Part shown: piece by piece, positions 48,334 to 61,195 of the stretch | Numbering within the stretch: position 1 is the first letter of the stretch | Layout of the letters: every line of letters begins with the position of its first letter | Assembly (NCBI GenBank): GCA_013400975.1 | Contig: WBMZ01010857.1 | Span: forward strand, 47,376 to 111,375 | DNA length: 64,000 bases | Direction: 5' to 3' | Source: Atrichornis clamosus | Taxonomy: Eukaryota > Chordata > Aves > Passeriformes > Menuridae | The notes under the pieces: model-generated | Databases searched by the model: none | What the model was told of the DNA's origin: nothing | Seen by the model: only the letters and a program-made list of their open reading frames with translations | Program-made: the position numbers and the translations under genes

Positions 48334-48968
48334 TGTCAGCAAGAATCATTTAATGACTTGCTCGCACTTGTTAAAAACTACTGCAACCAAGTTTCCTGCT
48401 AAGCATGTTTATTAAAGAACAGCAACAGTAACAGAGCGATCGAGGTTCTTTGAAGCAGTTTGGCTGTTTGCCCAGGGAGGAGGCCCCACCCGCGCAGCTG
48501 CCTGACCAGAGTCCATCAGCCAGAGACCCCGTTCCTCGGGGGAGGTGCCTTTTATATCCCTCCCGGGAGCACTACCCCTCTCCCGAGAGTCCTCCCCTTG
48601 GAGACAGGCTTCGATTGGTGCTCTGCTGGCTCGCCGTCTAGGTGGTTGGTGTATTCAAATAGTGGTTTCCAGGCGTCGAGTGATTTGTCAGTCTTGGGCT
48701 CCTCCCTTCGTGCTCCCCTCAGATGATGCCCATCCCCCAGAAACCTCCACCTTCCCCCTGTCACTTACGTCTAATACATATAACTCACCTAAACTAATTA
48801 ACACCATTTTCCCACATTAAATCCCTTAACTGTAACATCAAGAACCAGATATTCTTTAACCGGTTTTAACAATAACTAGAAACTAATTAACTTCCAACAA
48901 TTAACTAAAAGGAAACTTATGTAACCAAGGACTACAAAAAATCAACATCCATGGTCATTTATAACACA
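48334..48968 (-). mobile_element. ERV LTR of a different family (about 635 bp)
   Basis: On the reverse strand it shows LTR architecture: an AT-rich U3, a GC-rich promoter segment, TATAAA (+ strand 48551-48556), and AATAAA about 140 bases downstream (+ strand 48408-48413), followed by a short U5 ending near 'TTGCTGACA'. The proposed termini give TG..CA but no clear target-site duplication, so the ends are approximate. It sits between the two inverted solo LTRs and has no sequence in common with them. Confidence 0.75.
48551..48556 (-). promoter_or_regulatory. LTR TATA box (reverse strand TATAAA)
   Basis: TATAAA on the reverse strand inside a GC-rich LTR promoter, about 140 bases upstream of the LTR's own AATAAA. 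Transcription would point toward lower coordinates. Confidence 0.55.
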
Positions 48969-50124
48969 CTGAAGAACAAATTTGATATTCCACCTTTTGC
49001 ATCTTCCAAAAGTTGTTTCTCAACTTTTTTGTGTGGGCAGGGGCTTTTGGGTGGTAATGCTGCAATACAAGTGTGTTGTTTCAAATGCAGTAGATGTATC
49101 AGTCTTAGTTCGGATTGTAGAAGTATTCCAATTCAGCTCCAAGTCACTGCTAAACAGTTGCATACATAGGAAGATAAGGTTGCTTTTTTCCTTACCCTTG
49201 AAGCTATCACATATTTTCTTTTTACTTGTTAAGTGGAGTTCAGGAATTTGCATGTGGTGGGTGGGGGCTTTTTTTACTTGTTTGTTTTTTCTCAAAGGAT
49301 GCTTTAGATGAAACCTGTGGTCTTCCTTCTCTTCTCTTGGCACTCACTGGGATTATCCCTGTTTTTTCTTATACAGATGACTATACTGTTGTTATTTTTT
49401 CTGCTGTACAGTAACCCTGCCCAGCTCATAGGGGCACTCTGTGACACAAGCTAGCTTCATGTAAGGAGATGTTCCCTCCGAAGTGTGCCAGTGGCCAGGC
49501 TTCATGTTTAAGAAGTGAGACACAGGACTGACTCAAAAGGGCTATGCTGTTTGCTCTTTCCACTGGAATTTCTTTTCCCCCTCATTAATCTAGCTCCTGT
49601 TGCCTTTTTCATCAAGCTTGTTGGCTCGAAAAGCTAAAAAGAAAGACCCCATCATAATCTTGTTGGGATTCAAGATCTGTTTCTTGGGCTCCTTTTTGCA
49701 TGGCCAAGAACTGTTGATGAGGGAGGTGAAGATGACAAGGAGATGATCCCAGAGTTGACCAATTCCTTGGACATAGTCGTGTTTCAGCCTGACTCACAGA
49801 AGACAATTTCCCATCTCATATTGTTGAAAGTGGTGACCAGCTTCCTTCAGCAACACCTCCTCTCCCTTTTCTCCAGACTGAACCATATGTAAAAACTACA
49901 CAGAGTAAGGAGTCTACTCAGCATAAATGCTTCCCCTCCCACCAGAGGCTTTTCAGGAGCACCATTTAAGGTTTGCACAAGTCACTGCCACAAGATCATG
50001 TTTCACAGTGCGGGAGGCCAAAGGTAATTCTGAGTTATGATATTGTTCTTCATAACTGGCTGTGTAACAGTCAGGCTTCAGAATAAGATTTTCTACAGGC
50101 TATTTCTGTGGGATTTCTATGGCC
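48969..50124. other. Sequence between the central LTR and LTR copy 2
   Basis: No repeat or gene is recognised. Overlapping open frames of 109 and 107 codons on opposite strands (48982-49311 and 49020-49343) show no protein motif. Confidence 0.65.
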
Positions 50125-50130
50125 TCTCCT

Positions 50131-50736
50131 TGCGGCATGCCATGGGGTTTTAGATTGTGGGGGCTCAATGGGGCAGTCAGAGGTAGCTGCTGTGTACCCC
50201 AACCTGTCCCGAGAGAGGGACAGATCGGGTGCAGTTTTAGCTGCTAGCACACCCCTCTTTCTGCCCTGCGCTGCTGGTAGGCGCTGGTGGCACGCCCCCC
50301 ACACCCTATGGCGGATAGCTCAAATTACCAGAGACAAGGAGTCAGGAGGGCCCTCCGCTTGCCGAGTTCCACGGAGAGATGGTTTATTCATGAAAAGCAT
50401 GGGCGAGCGAAGAGAGCGAAGCACGTGGGGACACTGCTTTTAGAGAGGGGTCTGAGGGCACAGGGGCGGTACAAAGGCGGAGCCGGGGAAGGGAGCCAGT
50501 GAGCAGAGGGAAGGGGCAGGGCAGAGGACCAGGGCAGGAAGCAGCCACACAGGCTGCTGGGAGAGGTAGTTTTAATCTTATCAGAGGGGCTGGGGGGTAA
50601 GGTTACATTCCAACCGCAAGGACTTGTGGGAGAGGCCTTTCCTTGAAACAGATCTATTTTTCAAATGCCTGAGTTTTTCCACCAGCCGGTCTCAGCCACT
50701 TTCCCTGGTTCACCGGCTGGTCCAGTGACCTCAACA
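50131..50736 (-). mobile_element. Solo LTR, copy 2 of an inverted pair (606 bp)
   Basis: Read on the reverse strand it begins TGTTGAGG and ends GCCGCA. It is flanked by a perfect 6-bp target-site duplication, TCTCCT (50125-50130 and 50737-50742), which proves an independent insertion. The reverse-strand poly(A) signal is at 50383-50388. The differences from copy 1 are scattered substitutions plus a 2-bp indel near the poly(A) signal. An open frame of 111 codons crosses it by chance. Confidence 0.94.
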
Positions 50737-50742
50737 TCTCCT

Positions 50743-53700
50743 CTGTAATTCCTTGTATGAGCAGTGGTAGCAAGCCTACACCGTTTCCTATTGGGATGAG
50801 GATCTTGCAGATCCACTTTTCCTCTCTTCATGTGCTCTCTGGGCCAAAATGCATAGTCTATAGTAGGAGATCAAATACATGCACAATTCTGCCTCCAGAA
50901 GCTAGTCCTCAGAAAATCAATATATTTTAAAGGTAGATTTATTAGTGACGGTAGCAGTGCTAATGCCTTTTAGATGGTGGGCCCCTTCCTCGCTGGAAGG
51001 CTGCTATGGAACTAGTGTGCCCTCTGGTCTGGGGTGGTTCTCTTCATGTTTTCTGCTCCAGAGCAATATGGTGCTGGTCTTGGTGCCAGTGTGCTCAGCA
51101 CCACAGAGAAATCAGTCTCACTAAAATATTGGTGAGGGTCATACAGTTCTGTGAGGAGCTATTGCACCTAAAAAAGAGCTGCCACATTTATTGATTCCAA
51201 CAACTCAGTCCTGACCCTCTCTAATCAAGAAACATGGAACTTCTACGCATCTCTTTAAGATCACTCATTGATAGACGTCACTGCTTCTCTGCAGGCTCCA
51301 TGGTATCGCAGATTCCCTTAGGTGCTTCGTGGTCTTGTAGTGGATTAGTTTGTACAGTATCACTGTGTTAATATCCAAACTGGCCACTGGATTGCACCAT
51401 TGCTCCAAATAATGCATCTGGAAGCAATGCAGTGCCTGAGAGTGGAGGAGCCAGCTCTGTATGTAAACTGCTTTCCGTGTCCTGGCTTTGCAAAGTCCCT
51501 TTGAGAGAACTGCAGCAACATGCTGAGCCTGCTACAGGAAAATCAGTCCCTGGTCAAGCTTGTGTCTTTGTTTGTGGGCTGATGGGGACGAGAAACACAA
51601 CTCCCTTAGTGCTCTTTGATTTCCACAGGCCTGGGTTCCTGTGGTATTAATTGCTCTTTTGAAAGACCCTGGTAAGAGGAAGAAACAGTAGAGAGGCAGC
51701 ACGGAAAGGCAGAGTCCTGGTTGCCCAATATATCTGTCACAGCAGGGCCATCTCCTGAGATGTGGAGATGTGGAAGACCCGCTTAATGAACTGAAGCAAA
51801 TAGCTCTTGCAATAGTTGTTGTGCTTCCACACCACACATCACCTCTCTAACCCCAGGTATGCCGGGAGTTGCTGATGCCTTCTCTGTCCCCCAGCCCAGG
51901 AGCCAGCAGCTAAGGCACAGGCACTGCTGCAGGGCTGCTGAAGCTCAGTAACTGAGACATCCATTTCTACAGAGACATCAGATAACCCTCCTAAAGATTT
52001 GGACCATGGTTCCTATATGTCCTCCTCTGCAAGGCAGGAACCCCTACAATCAGTGTTCAGGTCCACCAATGTGTGTCCTCTGGGATCTTTGGGGGAGCTT
52101 CCCCAAATCTGACCTGCCACAGCTTGTGCTTATATTGGAGGTCTCTGCTCATTCAGTCAGATTCTTCGTGTTGCCTTGGTGCTATTTGGTTATCAGACAT
52201 CTCCAGTGGACCTTGTCTCTCTGTTGTGACTTTTGATTGTGCCCGGCAGCTATAGTTCATATCTAGCCCATCACCTTAGAGCCACAGTTAAGGCATTTCT
52301 GGCACACAAAGGTGTCCAGGGAAGGCCCTGCAGGCTCCTTCACAGGGCCCAAGCACAGAAAATAGGTGTGTTAGAGAGACACGGAGGGGCTGGCATGGGG
52401 CCAAGAGTTGGGGCCAGGGTGTTCCCCATAAGGCAGTCTCTTGCTCTTTCCCATGTGTGGGATTTTCATGCAAAATAATGTTAGTAAGATGACAGGCACC
52501 TCCCCACTGACAGGCAGCCTCCCCTTGTCTCTCCAGGTTCATATGGCACACTTTTCCTCTAAGTGATAAAGGAAAATGGCAGGTTTGCCTTTCAGCCATG
52601 AGGTGGTTGAGTTCTCTGTTTTAGAAGCATCTACTCGAAACACACAGTTCTGTAACTGCTAATTGCCTATGTGAGGCCAGTCATCTTGTGCTTTCTGTCT
52701 GGTACAACATTGCAGCCAAGGGCTTAGTCCTCTTCCTATCTCTGTGCCTGTGCCAGAGCTGTGACCTCTGTGCTTCTGGATGCTGAGGCTGGGATTTTTG
52801 CATCTTCCCATCTCATCTGTGCGCTGTTTATACCCCACAGCTCAGCACAGATTATTTATTTTCATCTGGTGATGCTGCTCCTCTCATTGGTATTGACTGC
52901 TGATGTCTAAAACCTATGATATAAACTCTGTGGGCCTTTTTGACAATGAAATGACAATCAAAGATTCTTGTTATGCTGAGCAAAATGTTAATGATGAGGA
53001 AAACCTTAGCACTGTAGGAAAAATTTCTTCATGGAAAGTGTGGTCAAGCACTTGAATAGGCTGCCCAGGGAAGTGATTAAGTCACCATCCCTGGAGGTAT
53101 TTAAAGCAAGTAGATGTGGCACACAGGGACATGGTTTTCGTAGAGGACTTGGCAGTGCTGGGTTAAGGGTTGGATGATCTTAAAGGCCTTTTCCAACCTT
53201 AACAACTCTGTGATTCATGAGCCACCTTGTTGGCTTTTCTGAGCGATAGGAGGATACAAGGCTACTTGTGAAGGATCAGTTCAGCTGTGGGAGTGGGAGA
53301 AGAGGTGACACTGAAAACAGGAGAAGAGCTTTGCTTTACTTCAGGTGGTGAAATGGTCCAGCACAGCCAAGGAACACCATTCCCACTGCACGCGAAAGGG
53401 AGCGATTAGCATTAGATCTGGTTGTTTATCTCATGTAGAGTTGGTTTTAAGGTAAGGCAGGCTCCAAAACAAGTTCAGACTGAGGTGCTTAACTCATGTC
53501 TAACAAGACATATTCATTGCTATATCATTGTGCCCCGTGACCTTTGCTGAATTAAAAAAACTTTACTGCAATGGAAGTCAGTGGATTACTTGACGTAGAG
53601 AGACCCTGACAGTCTGTACAGTATCCTCTGGCACTGTTATTTTAAGAAATAATGGTAGAATGTGTATTTCACAGAAAATCACATATATTGTGCAAACTTG

Positions 53701-54879
53701 AATGTAAGGCTTTGCAGTCATTTTTGAGTTTTAATTTAAGGTGCCCTTAGGAAACGCTGAGTTCAAAAAGAATCCATGTCTTAAATATATACCCTCAATG
53801 TAGGCAACAAGTAACCTCGCTTTACAAGTGGCCAAATATCTGTGATTGTTTGAGACTATCTAATATAACTGCAGACATTTTCAGGGAAGTTTTGGATGAT
53901 TCAGTAAGGTTTAACAGTTTTTTGTTGATAGAAGTTCCATGCTGCTATTCCTGGATATGATACAAGGCAAGATCTAAAATACTTGTCTCATGAATGACTG
54001 AATTTAATATATATCTTAGAGCATGAGATAATGGCGATTTTGCTTTTACCTATATGGCATTAGTGTGGAAGTATATTAAAGTGCATAGAAGCTGTTTTGT
54101 TTTGCTCACCTAACTTAAAAAAACAAAGCTACAGTTAACTTGCTGATGTTGTTGGATCAATACATTTTATATGCTGTGGAGGTGACCATTGTGCTCTTTT
54201 TTTAAAAAGTCTTTAGGCATGAGGAGAAGGTAGATATAGGTAAAGGCAAGGGCAGGTGTAGGTCTCTGCTGCCATTTTACAGTATCTAGAGGTAACCTGG
54301 GGCAGCATTCTTGCAGCCCAGGCACACTGTAATATTAATCATATCCTTTGGGAGTTTTTATTATTCCTCTTAAGTATCCAGCAAAAATGAGCCACAAGCT
54401 GAAGGGCTTGTCCAAGGCTAGAAAAAGAAACTATCTATATTTGCGATTGAACAGATCATTTCACAGTCCACTGAACACACAGTCCTCCAGGCTCAGGCAT
54501 GAAGCAGAGACCTGGGACACACAATTGAGAAGTGAAAGCCTGAGGACACTTGTAAGGAGCTCTCATCAGTGGAGAGAACCTAATTCCTAGAAAAGCAGAT
54601 CCTGATCCTCTACCCTTTTAGAAACCCTGTTTTCTAGCTGTGGTGGAGGCTCACATCCAGGCAGCACAAGGAGTTGCATCAGGCACTGCCAGAAGATGCT
54701 TTTGCCAGCTCCACATGTTTGCAGTGCCCGGGTACCTTGTTGAACAGAGCCTTCATCGAGCGTTGCTTGCACATTTCCTGCTCTCAGTGCTGAGCAACAT
54801 GGTCCAAACCTGAATTGGCAGATTCTCTTTAGAGGGAGCCTTTTTGGGCTTTGTTCTGGCCTGTGCCACATGGGGACAA
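50743..54879. other. Intergenic sequence
   Basis: Apart from a CR1 tail (53010-53220), nothing is recognised. No ARHGAP8-like exon was seen. Confidence 0.65.
53010..53220 (+). mobile_element. CR1 LINE 3' tail
   Basis: Contains 'AGGAAAAATTTCTTCATGG', 'AGGCTGCCCAGGGAAGTG', 'CATCCCTGGAGGTATTTAAA' and 'GATGATCTTAAAGGCC', ending 'CTCTGTGATTCATG'. Confidence 0.92.
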
Positions 54880-55103
54880 CTAGAGAGAGCTTTGCCTTTC
54901 TTGCGGTTTACTTCTCTTTTTTGTTGTCTCCTTTTTCATTACAATCATTACTAGATTTTATTTTATTTCAATTGCTAAACTAATCTTCTTTCAACCCATG
55001 TTTTACGTTTTTTTCCAATTCTCCTCCCAGTTTCACTGGGAAAGGGGGGAAGTGAGAGAGTAACTGGGTGGTTCTTAGTTGCCATCTAGGGTTAAACCAC
55101 AGT
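54880..55103 (+). mobile_element. ERV LTR, 3' portion
   Basis: Contains 'GCGGTTTACTTCTCTTTTTTG', 'TTTCATTACAATCATTACTAG', 'CAATTGCTAAACTAATCTTC', 'TTTCAACCCATGTTTTACG', 'CACTGGGAAAGGGGGG' and a terminus 'GGGTTAAACCACA'. I recall this as the 3' half of a common bird LTR. The U3/5' half is not clearly present upstream, so the copy looks truncated. Confidence 0.75.
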
Positions 55104-56543
55104 GCTTTATTAGTTTTCAGCCTTCTGTGGTTCAGCAGTGCTGCATATCCAGTGGTGATATCCACAGGCCTGCCACGGCCATGGGGTGCAAAGTGTAAAT
55201 TAACATAAATATTCCACTGGTCACATTTGTTTTAAAAGAAATTATAAACCAACTGGACAATAGCAAGGTGGAGCAGGGGTTGGTTTCTTCACAGCATAAG
55301 CTCTCCATCACATGTGCTGGTAAACTATATAGAAATGCCTGACACAGGTTGTATTTTTGTGGTTAAATAATCTGGTCCTATGAAAATCTGGCATTAGGCT
55401 GCATGGAATCACGTGGTTTCACAAAACCCACTTGGGGAGTTTGCAACAGGGTATTTCTAGAAAGCACTTGGAAAAATGCTTCTTCTTACAGCACTTGCAG
55501 TACACTGGGCTAGTTAACAGTGTAAGCGATGTTATGGAACTTCTTTAACCTTGGGAACTAGAGAAAAGTGCTTGTAACAAACAAGGGCAGGGTGTTTAAT
55601 CCACAACTTCATAAGGAAGGTATAGCAGGGGCATCAAACTGCACTCCCCTTGGTAGACTTTGTGCAGTCAGACATCAGAAATGCAAAAAGGAGCAGAATA
55701 GCAAGTAGAAGTTAGGCATCCGAAAAACCTTGGAGAGGAGCATGCTGTGAAACCAAACCTATGCATGTAAAATCAGATATTGAGATTTTCAAAGAGACTG
55801 AAGAAGAGAGCCAAGTGGCAGTGTATAATTTGAAGATATACACAGGTTAACCTAACCAGAGGCTAAGCCATGGACTTGGTTTATGTCAGAGCTGTTACAA
55901 ACTGCGAGGGTTCCATGACCCGATGCAGGCCGGGGAGCACCACCCCCTGGGCTTGTCGGCCCTATATCCAAGGGGCTGAAGCATGTGCACTTGGCTCCCC
56001 CTTTCCTTCTCTCTAATGAGAATGGAATTTGTTTATACATTCCACCTGTGAGAGCAGGGAACAGTGAGGCTTCCCACCATTACTATTTGTCACAATTCCT
56101 CCATTACAAAGTTAAATCTTTGAGCCAGAAACAGCCCTATCCCAATCCTCCTTGCTCAGGTCTTCTGCTGAAATTCCTATGGCCCCCAACAGGCAGTATT
56201 GTTTTTTTTGTCATCTGGAGTGGAGCAAGTAACTCTCAGGCGGGATTTTTCTAAAGTTTCTAATCTGCAGGTCTTGGTCTCATCTCTTGACTTCCTCTGA
56301 GCATTAATAGAGAGGAGACATGTGTGGGTGTAGCCAGCAGTATGTTTTACTTTCACTTTACAGACATGAACACTTTTGAGGCAGGATCTCGTCAGTGTCT
56401 GATGGCTGACTATGTGGAAGACAAAATATGAAACTTGATTTCTCATTTCTTTTGTGTTCAGATCCTTCTGAAATGTTGTGTGCTTTAAAAACGCGCTTGG
56501 ATCTGCCTCCCCCTCTAGGAATCTGACTAACAAATCATGGGAC

Positions 56544-56760
56544 CACAGAATGGGTCAGGTTGGAAGAGACTACAGTGGCTCATCTGGTCCAACCAAGCAG
56601 GGTCATCCCAGAGCACATCGCACAGGGTTGTGTCCAGATGGTTCTGGAATATCCCCAATGAGGAGACTCCACACCCTCTCTGGGCAATATTTTCTCTCAC
56701 TCAGGTTCTCAGAAGTTCTGGGTCAAAGCTCTTCAAACTCATTATTTGACAGAGAAGGAA
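56544..56760 (-). mobile_element. CR1 LINE 3' tail
   Basis: Begins 'CCACAGAATGGGTCAGGTTGG' and runs through 'TCCAACCAAGCAGGGTCATC', 'GAGGAGACTCCACACCCTCT' and 'CTGGGCAATATTTTCTCTCA', reverse-complement CR1. Confidence 0.9.
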
Positions 56761-57507
56761 ACACTATTTTTTTTTAATAGTGCATGGCATATCTGGCAGG
56801 GACTGAGTAGTGCCACAAAAGGCTTTGAAAAAAAAAAGCTGGCTGTTCTTTAGAAGCATGTGCATCTGTCTGGATTTTGTTCAGGGCAGAAACAGCAGCT
56901 GCAGGCAGATGTGGATTTGGGAAAGGTGTCTCCAACATTTCCCCAAACCATCCTCCTCTCATCCTAGAAACACCTCTGAGGAAAAGCTTTCTCTGGACTA
57001 GAAAATATTTTTCTTCAGTACCATCCAGCTTACAATTTCATAGGTGGAGTGTGGGCCCCTATAAAGCTACTGCCAAGAAATGTGGCCAAAGGCTCTTTGC
57101 AGAGAACTTTTAGTATTTGCTTTTCTTTCCCCAGATGCTGGGGGTTCCTGGATTCAACATAGGAAATCCTTTCACTAAAATGCACTTGCTAAGTGGTACT
57201 GAGGTGTGGGAATGTGCACAGGGATCCAGAGGCAGTGAAGTCAGAGAACTCAGTGGTTTGCTCTCTAACCTCCCACTGGGACTAGCTACAAGAAGTGATA
57301 CAATAGTGAATGCTCCAGGCTGTAAACATTCTCCCACATGGTTTGAAATTAAGTTTCTTTAAATAAAAATGTTCCATCTCATCTTATTAATTTGAGAGAC
57401 AATAAACAAAGATACCTTTTTAATTAGTAACAGCAAATAAACCCACGTGGCCTGGGCACATTCCTAACTCAACTCAAGAAAGTCAGTGGATTAATCCTAC
57501 TTTTTCC

Positions 57508-57509
<2 letters not shown>

Positions 57510-57542
<33 letters not shown>
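57510..57542. repeat. (AC)16 microsatellite
   Basis: An uninterrupted CA/AC dinucleotide run in the intergenic part of the window. Confidence 0.97.
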
Positions 57543-57547
<5 letters not shown>

Positions 57548-58499
57548 TGCAATTTCAAGTCAAGTCATATTTCAAGGCATAAAAATTTTGGGAGAGGAAA
57601 ATAAATAGGTACATTTAAGTTGTGGGGTTAGTTGCATTCAAGCAAACAAGAGGTAAAAGCATGGTGAAAGGCAACTAGCTAACAAAAGTTAATAAATGAA
57701 GATCAAGGCCATGGAGACCACGGTACTTAGGAACTGCTTATATTTGAGGTATGAATCTAGTCTACTTATTGGTTACACCCTACTTATACTTTAGTTTTGG
57801 GTTGTTTTTTTTTAAAGCAAATCCATGACAGGGCAGGAGCTTGTACAGTATTTCAAAAGCATGGAAGTTGGATGCTTATTCTCCACAGATGGTTTGGACA
57901 CTCAGTGGAAGCAAATTCAGAGCCATGACCTAACTTAGGCAGTGGATCCTACCTCTCATTTGTAACTGCACAGGGAATTGCACAGAGCCCACCACAAGCT
58001 TGTGTTGTGTCTACTGCCCTTGTTTCTCCATTGCAGAAAATTTATTCTGCAAGAATGATCTTGAAATACCTTAAACTGTTTTGGCCACCTTTGTGTCCTG
58101 TGGAAGCGCAGCTAGTAACAGAGCAGGATGCTGACTGAGAGGAAGCGGAGAAGATTGCCAGTGCCCTACACTTGAGGAGCAATCATATTTTGCCGAGGCC
58201 TTTGTGGGCTCCTCCCACAACAGTGGTGAGCAGCACTGATGACAGGGATAGAGAAGGGATGAACTTAACTGAAAACTTTGCATTAAGTCCTTCTTACATG
58301 ACATAAAGAGCAAAACTGCTAAGATAACGTGGAGTAAGGGAGAAGAGACATAAAATTAAGAGAGTAGTAACTGTACACAGTCTCAATTTTGCCGTATATG
58401 GGAAATAAAGTTAACAAGCGAAATAATTTAATTGGAGAGAGACAGGCAAATTCTGGGGCATATTCTGAACAGCTGGCCACAATGGACTTAGTTCCTTCT

Positions 58500-58700
58500 T
58501 CACTGAAAGAGGAAGAAGGAAGGTCAAGCATTGGAAGGTGCCATCCAGGGAAGTGGTGGACTCAGTGACCTTGGAGGTGTTCAAGAAATGACTGGACGTG
58601 GCACTCAGTGCTCTGGTCGACAAGGTGGTGTTGGATCAAAGGTTGGACTCAATGACCTTGGAGGTCTTTTCCAAATTTAATGATTCCATGATTCTAAGTG
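58500..58700 (+). mobile_element. CR1 LINE 3' tail
   Basis: Contains 'CCATCCAGGGAAGTGGTGG', 'GAGGTGTTCAAGAAATGACTGG', 'ACGTGGCACTCAGTGCTCTGG' and 'GGACTCAATGACCTTGGAGG', ending 'GATTCCATGATTCTAAG'. The first bases may start slightly upstream of 58500. Confidence 0.9.
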
Positions 58701-61125
58701 AATGGGATGTCTTCAGTAATTCAAATGCAGCCCTTCAGATCTAAAGGACGGAAGAGAGAGAGGTTTCAGGCTGCTTTCTGTGTGCCCTTGTAGATGAATC
58801 AGCCAGTATTCCATGTTTCGTATCCCCAGGTCTGATGACTGCAGTTACTTTTCACTCCCTTCTTAAATTTTTGAGTGTTGGTGTTTCCCCACCTCCTTTA
58901 CTATTGAAATTATTAGGGTTTCACCAGAAGCCTAGGTGCTAGAAACATCATCTGATTCTCAGAATGGAGGACATTTGACATTTTCCCTGTTTGAGTGTGA
59001 TACCAAAATTGGCTGGAATAACTTCCTAACACAGTTTGAAGCATTAGAAAGCCGGCATTCTTTATCTGCAAAGGACACACAGAGGATATCTCCTTGTTCT
59101 GTGTGTGGTGAGACTTTACAACAAGGTATTTATCCATCAAAATCATAAATATTCACTAAAATATGCTTCTTATCTAATACATAAACATCACTTTCCTAGA
59201 ACTAATTTGCATGCATCCGCCTCCTACTGGAAGTCCTTTTATGGTCCTGGAGAGTCATAAAAAGAGGTCTCTGGGGCTCATATTCACTGAATGATTTGAT
59301 ATTAAAGGTGAACTTCCCTTGAACTTTTTCTTTGCACGTGCGCTGTTGCTTCTCTGTTACATGACTTGCAAAAAACTACTATAGTCCTTTCAATCTGTTT
59401 CTTCAGTGGTTCCAGCCCTGTGTTCATACCTTTACATCCTTTTATCCTTTTTGCCATTTAATCTTTAAGCTCTATTCAGCAACTTCAGGAGAACTGAAAA
59501 TTTCTATTCTCTATGTTATTTATCAAGTACTGTGCTTCGTGCTGTACATGGTGAGCAATGTGAGGCATCCATGCATGCCACGCTCTCCCGAGAGAGAGCT
59601 TCTCGCTGTTCCTGGACTCTGGCTGCACAGATGCTCACTGCCAAACAGCTCTGTGCTGACTCCCTGACTTCAGCTGCAGCGCAATGCCACGGTGTTTCTA
59701 ACTTGGATGATGATGCCTTGTGCCTTGCACCTTGAGCTCACTGGTGCTTGTCCCTGGCAATTCGCCTGTGCAAAATAAAGAGAAGTCTGTAGAGATAAAA
59801 CAGCACTGTCCAGAAGGGACAGTATTGTAGACAGACTGCACGGAGGCAGAGAGACCAGTGCTTGATTCCCTTTTAGATTGTCTCCAGTGATGTGCTATAC
59901 AGCCCTTCCTCCTGCCCTTTAAATTTTTGGCTGCAAAGAATTGTGTTGTTATGCTTCTGTAAGGCCATCTCTTCTGTACAGACATTTCGGAATTGGTAGA
60001 AGACATGGTAAAAATGGCTTAATGCCTTTTGACAATGTGTGGGAAGGGGAAATTATTTTCTGTCGGTATTACACTGTATGTCAAGTAACAATCACAAAGA
60101 ACTTGCTGACAACTCATCACTTGGAGGATTTGTGTTGGGTTTTTTCTCAGTGTGAATTCTGCCCTTTGGGAGAAAGGAGCAAACTAAAATTTCTACCCAA
60201 AGAAGAAGAGCAGAGAGGCAATGATCCAAATTATTATCAGTCTAACATGGTACAAGGGACCTGTATTTCCTTTGGCCTCCCTACTGGTGAGGCTCCAGTA
60301 GCTGTTGGTTGTCATTCTTCTGATAATAATTACAGCCTTCTAGAATGGGATTGATGCCAAAAGAGATTGTATTAAATCTGTTTTAATTATCCAGTTGATA
60401 CTGATTACTTCCATAGCCTCTTAGCTGAAGCTATCAGATGCTACAGCTGAGTTGACTTTTGGAGGTGAGGCAAGTGACTCGGGTATGGAAGCAATAACTT
60501 GATTTACTAGCCAACACAACTTTCTATTCAGAGCCGTTAGGCTCCTTCAGATGGTCAGATGAATCAATATAAATACAGACAATGTGGCATCATGAATGAG
60601 GGGATAGAAAGATGGAAGTTTCAAAACAATTTGGGTTTTGTCCTAATTCTGTTGAAACCAGCAAGATTTACATGGCCACTATACAGAGGAAGAAAATCTC
60701 ATTCTTTGATGCTTGCAAGGAAATGTCCAAGATGCTCAGGCCAGAGATGAAACTTGGAATACTTTGTCCCTTACTCCATTAATTCATTTCACCTAAGTAA
60801 CACTAAGGACATGCCAGCACTAACATGAGCATACAAGAATCTACTCAAAGGCCAAGGCTCCAATGCTCTCTGGCAGCATGGGCCTCTTTCTCTTATTTTC
60901 TAAATGGCAGGATTGGTTTTGATCTTTACATCAAAGCACAGTGACATTTTGGATTGTGTTTTTTTTAGTAAAGAAATATTTTTCTCTTCTAAATGCTTCT
61001 TCCTCTCCAAAAAACTTCTTAGGCTTTATCTCCCTTTCATCACTAAAGCAGGAAAGTTGCTTTTGCATCTCTAGTCATACTCCTCTCACTTCATCTTTAA
61101 AAAAGAAAAAAAAATATCCTCATTT

Positions 61126-61195
61126 AGAATCACAGAATTATTTAGGTTGGAAAAGACCTATAAGTCATCATGTCCAACCATGTTCAGAATTTTGT
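61126..61195 (-). mobile_element. CR1 LINE, short tail fragment
   Basis: Begins 'TAGAATCACAGAATTATTTAG' and includes 'GGTTGGAAAAGACC' and 'CATGTCCAACCATG', the reverse complement of a CR1 terminus about 70 bases long. Confidence 0.87.

Noticed and set aside
45967..50736. A complete provirus bounded by two LTRs
   Set aside because: The LTRs are in opposite orientation, each has its own target-site duplication, and no gag, pol or env similarity is visible between them.
55900..56260. GC-rich patch with pyrimidine-rich sequence considered as another LTR
   Set aside because: No TG/CA ends, target-site duplication, TATA or poly(A) arrangement could be identified. Left unassigned.
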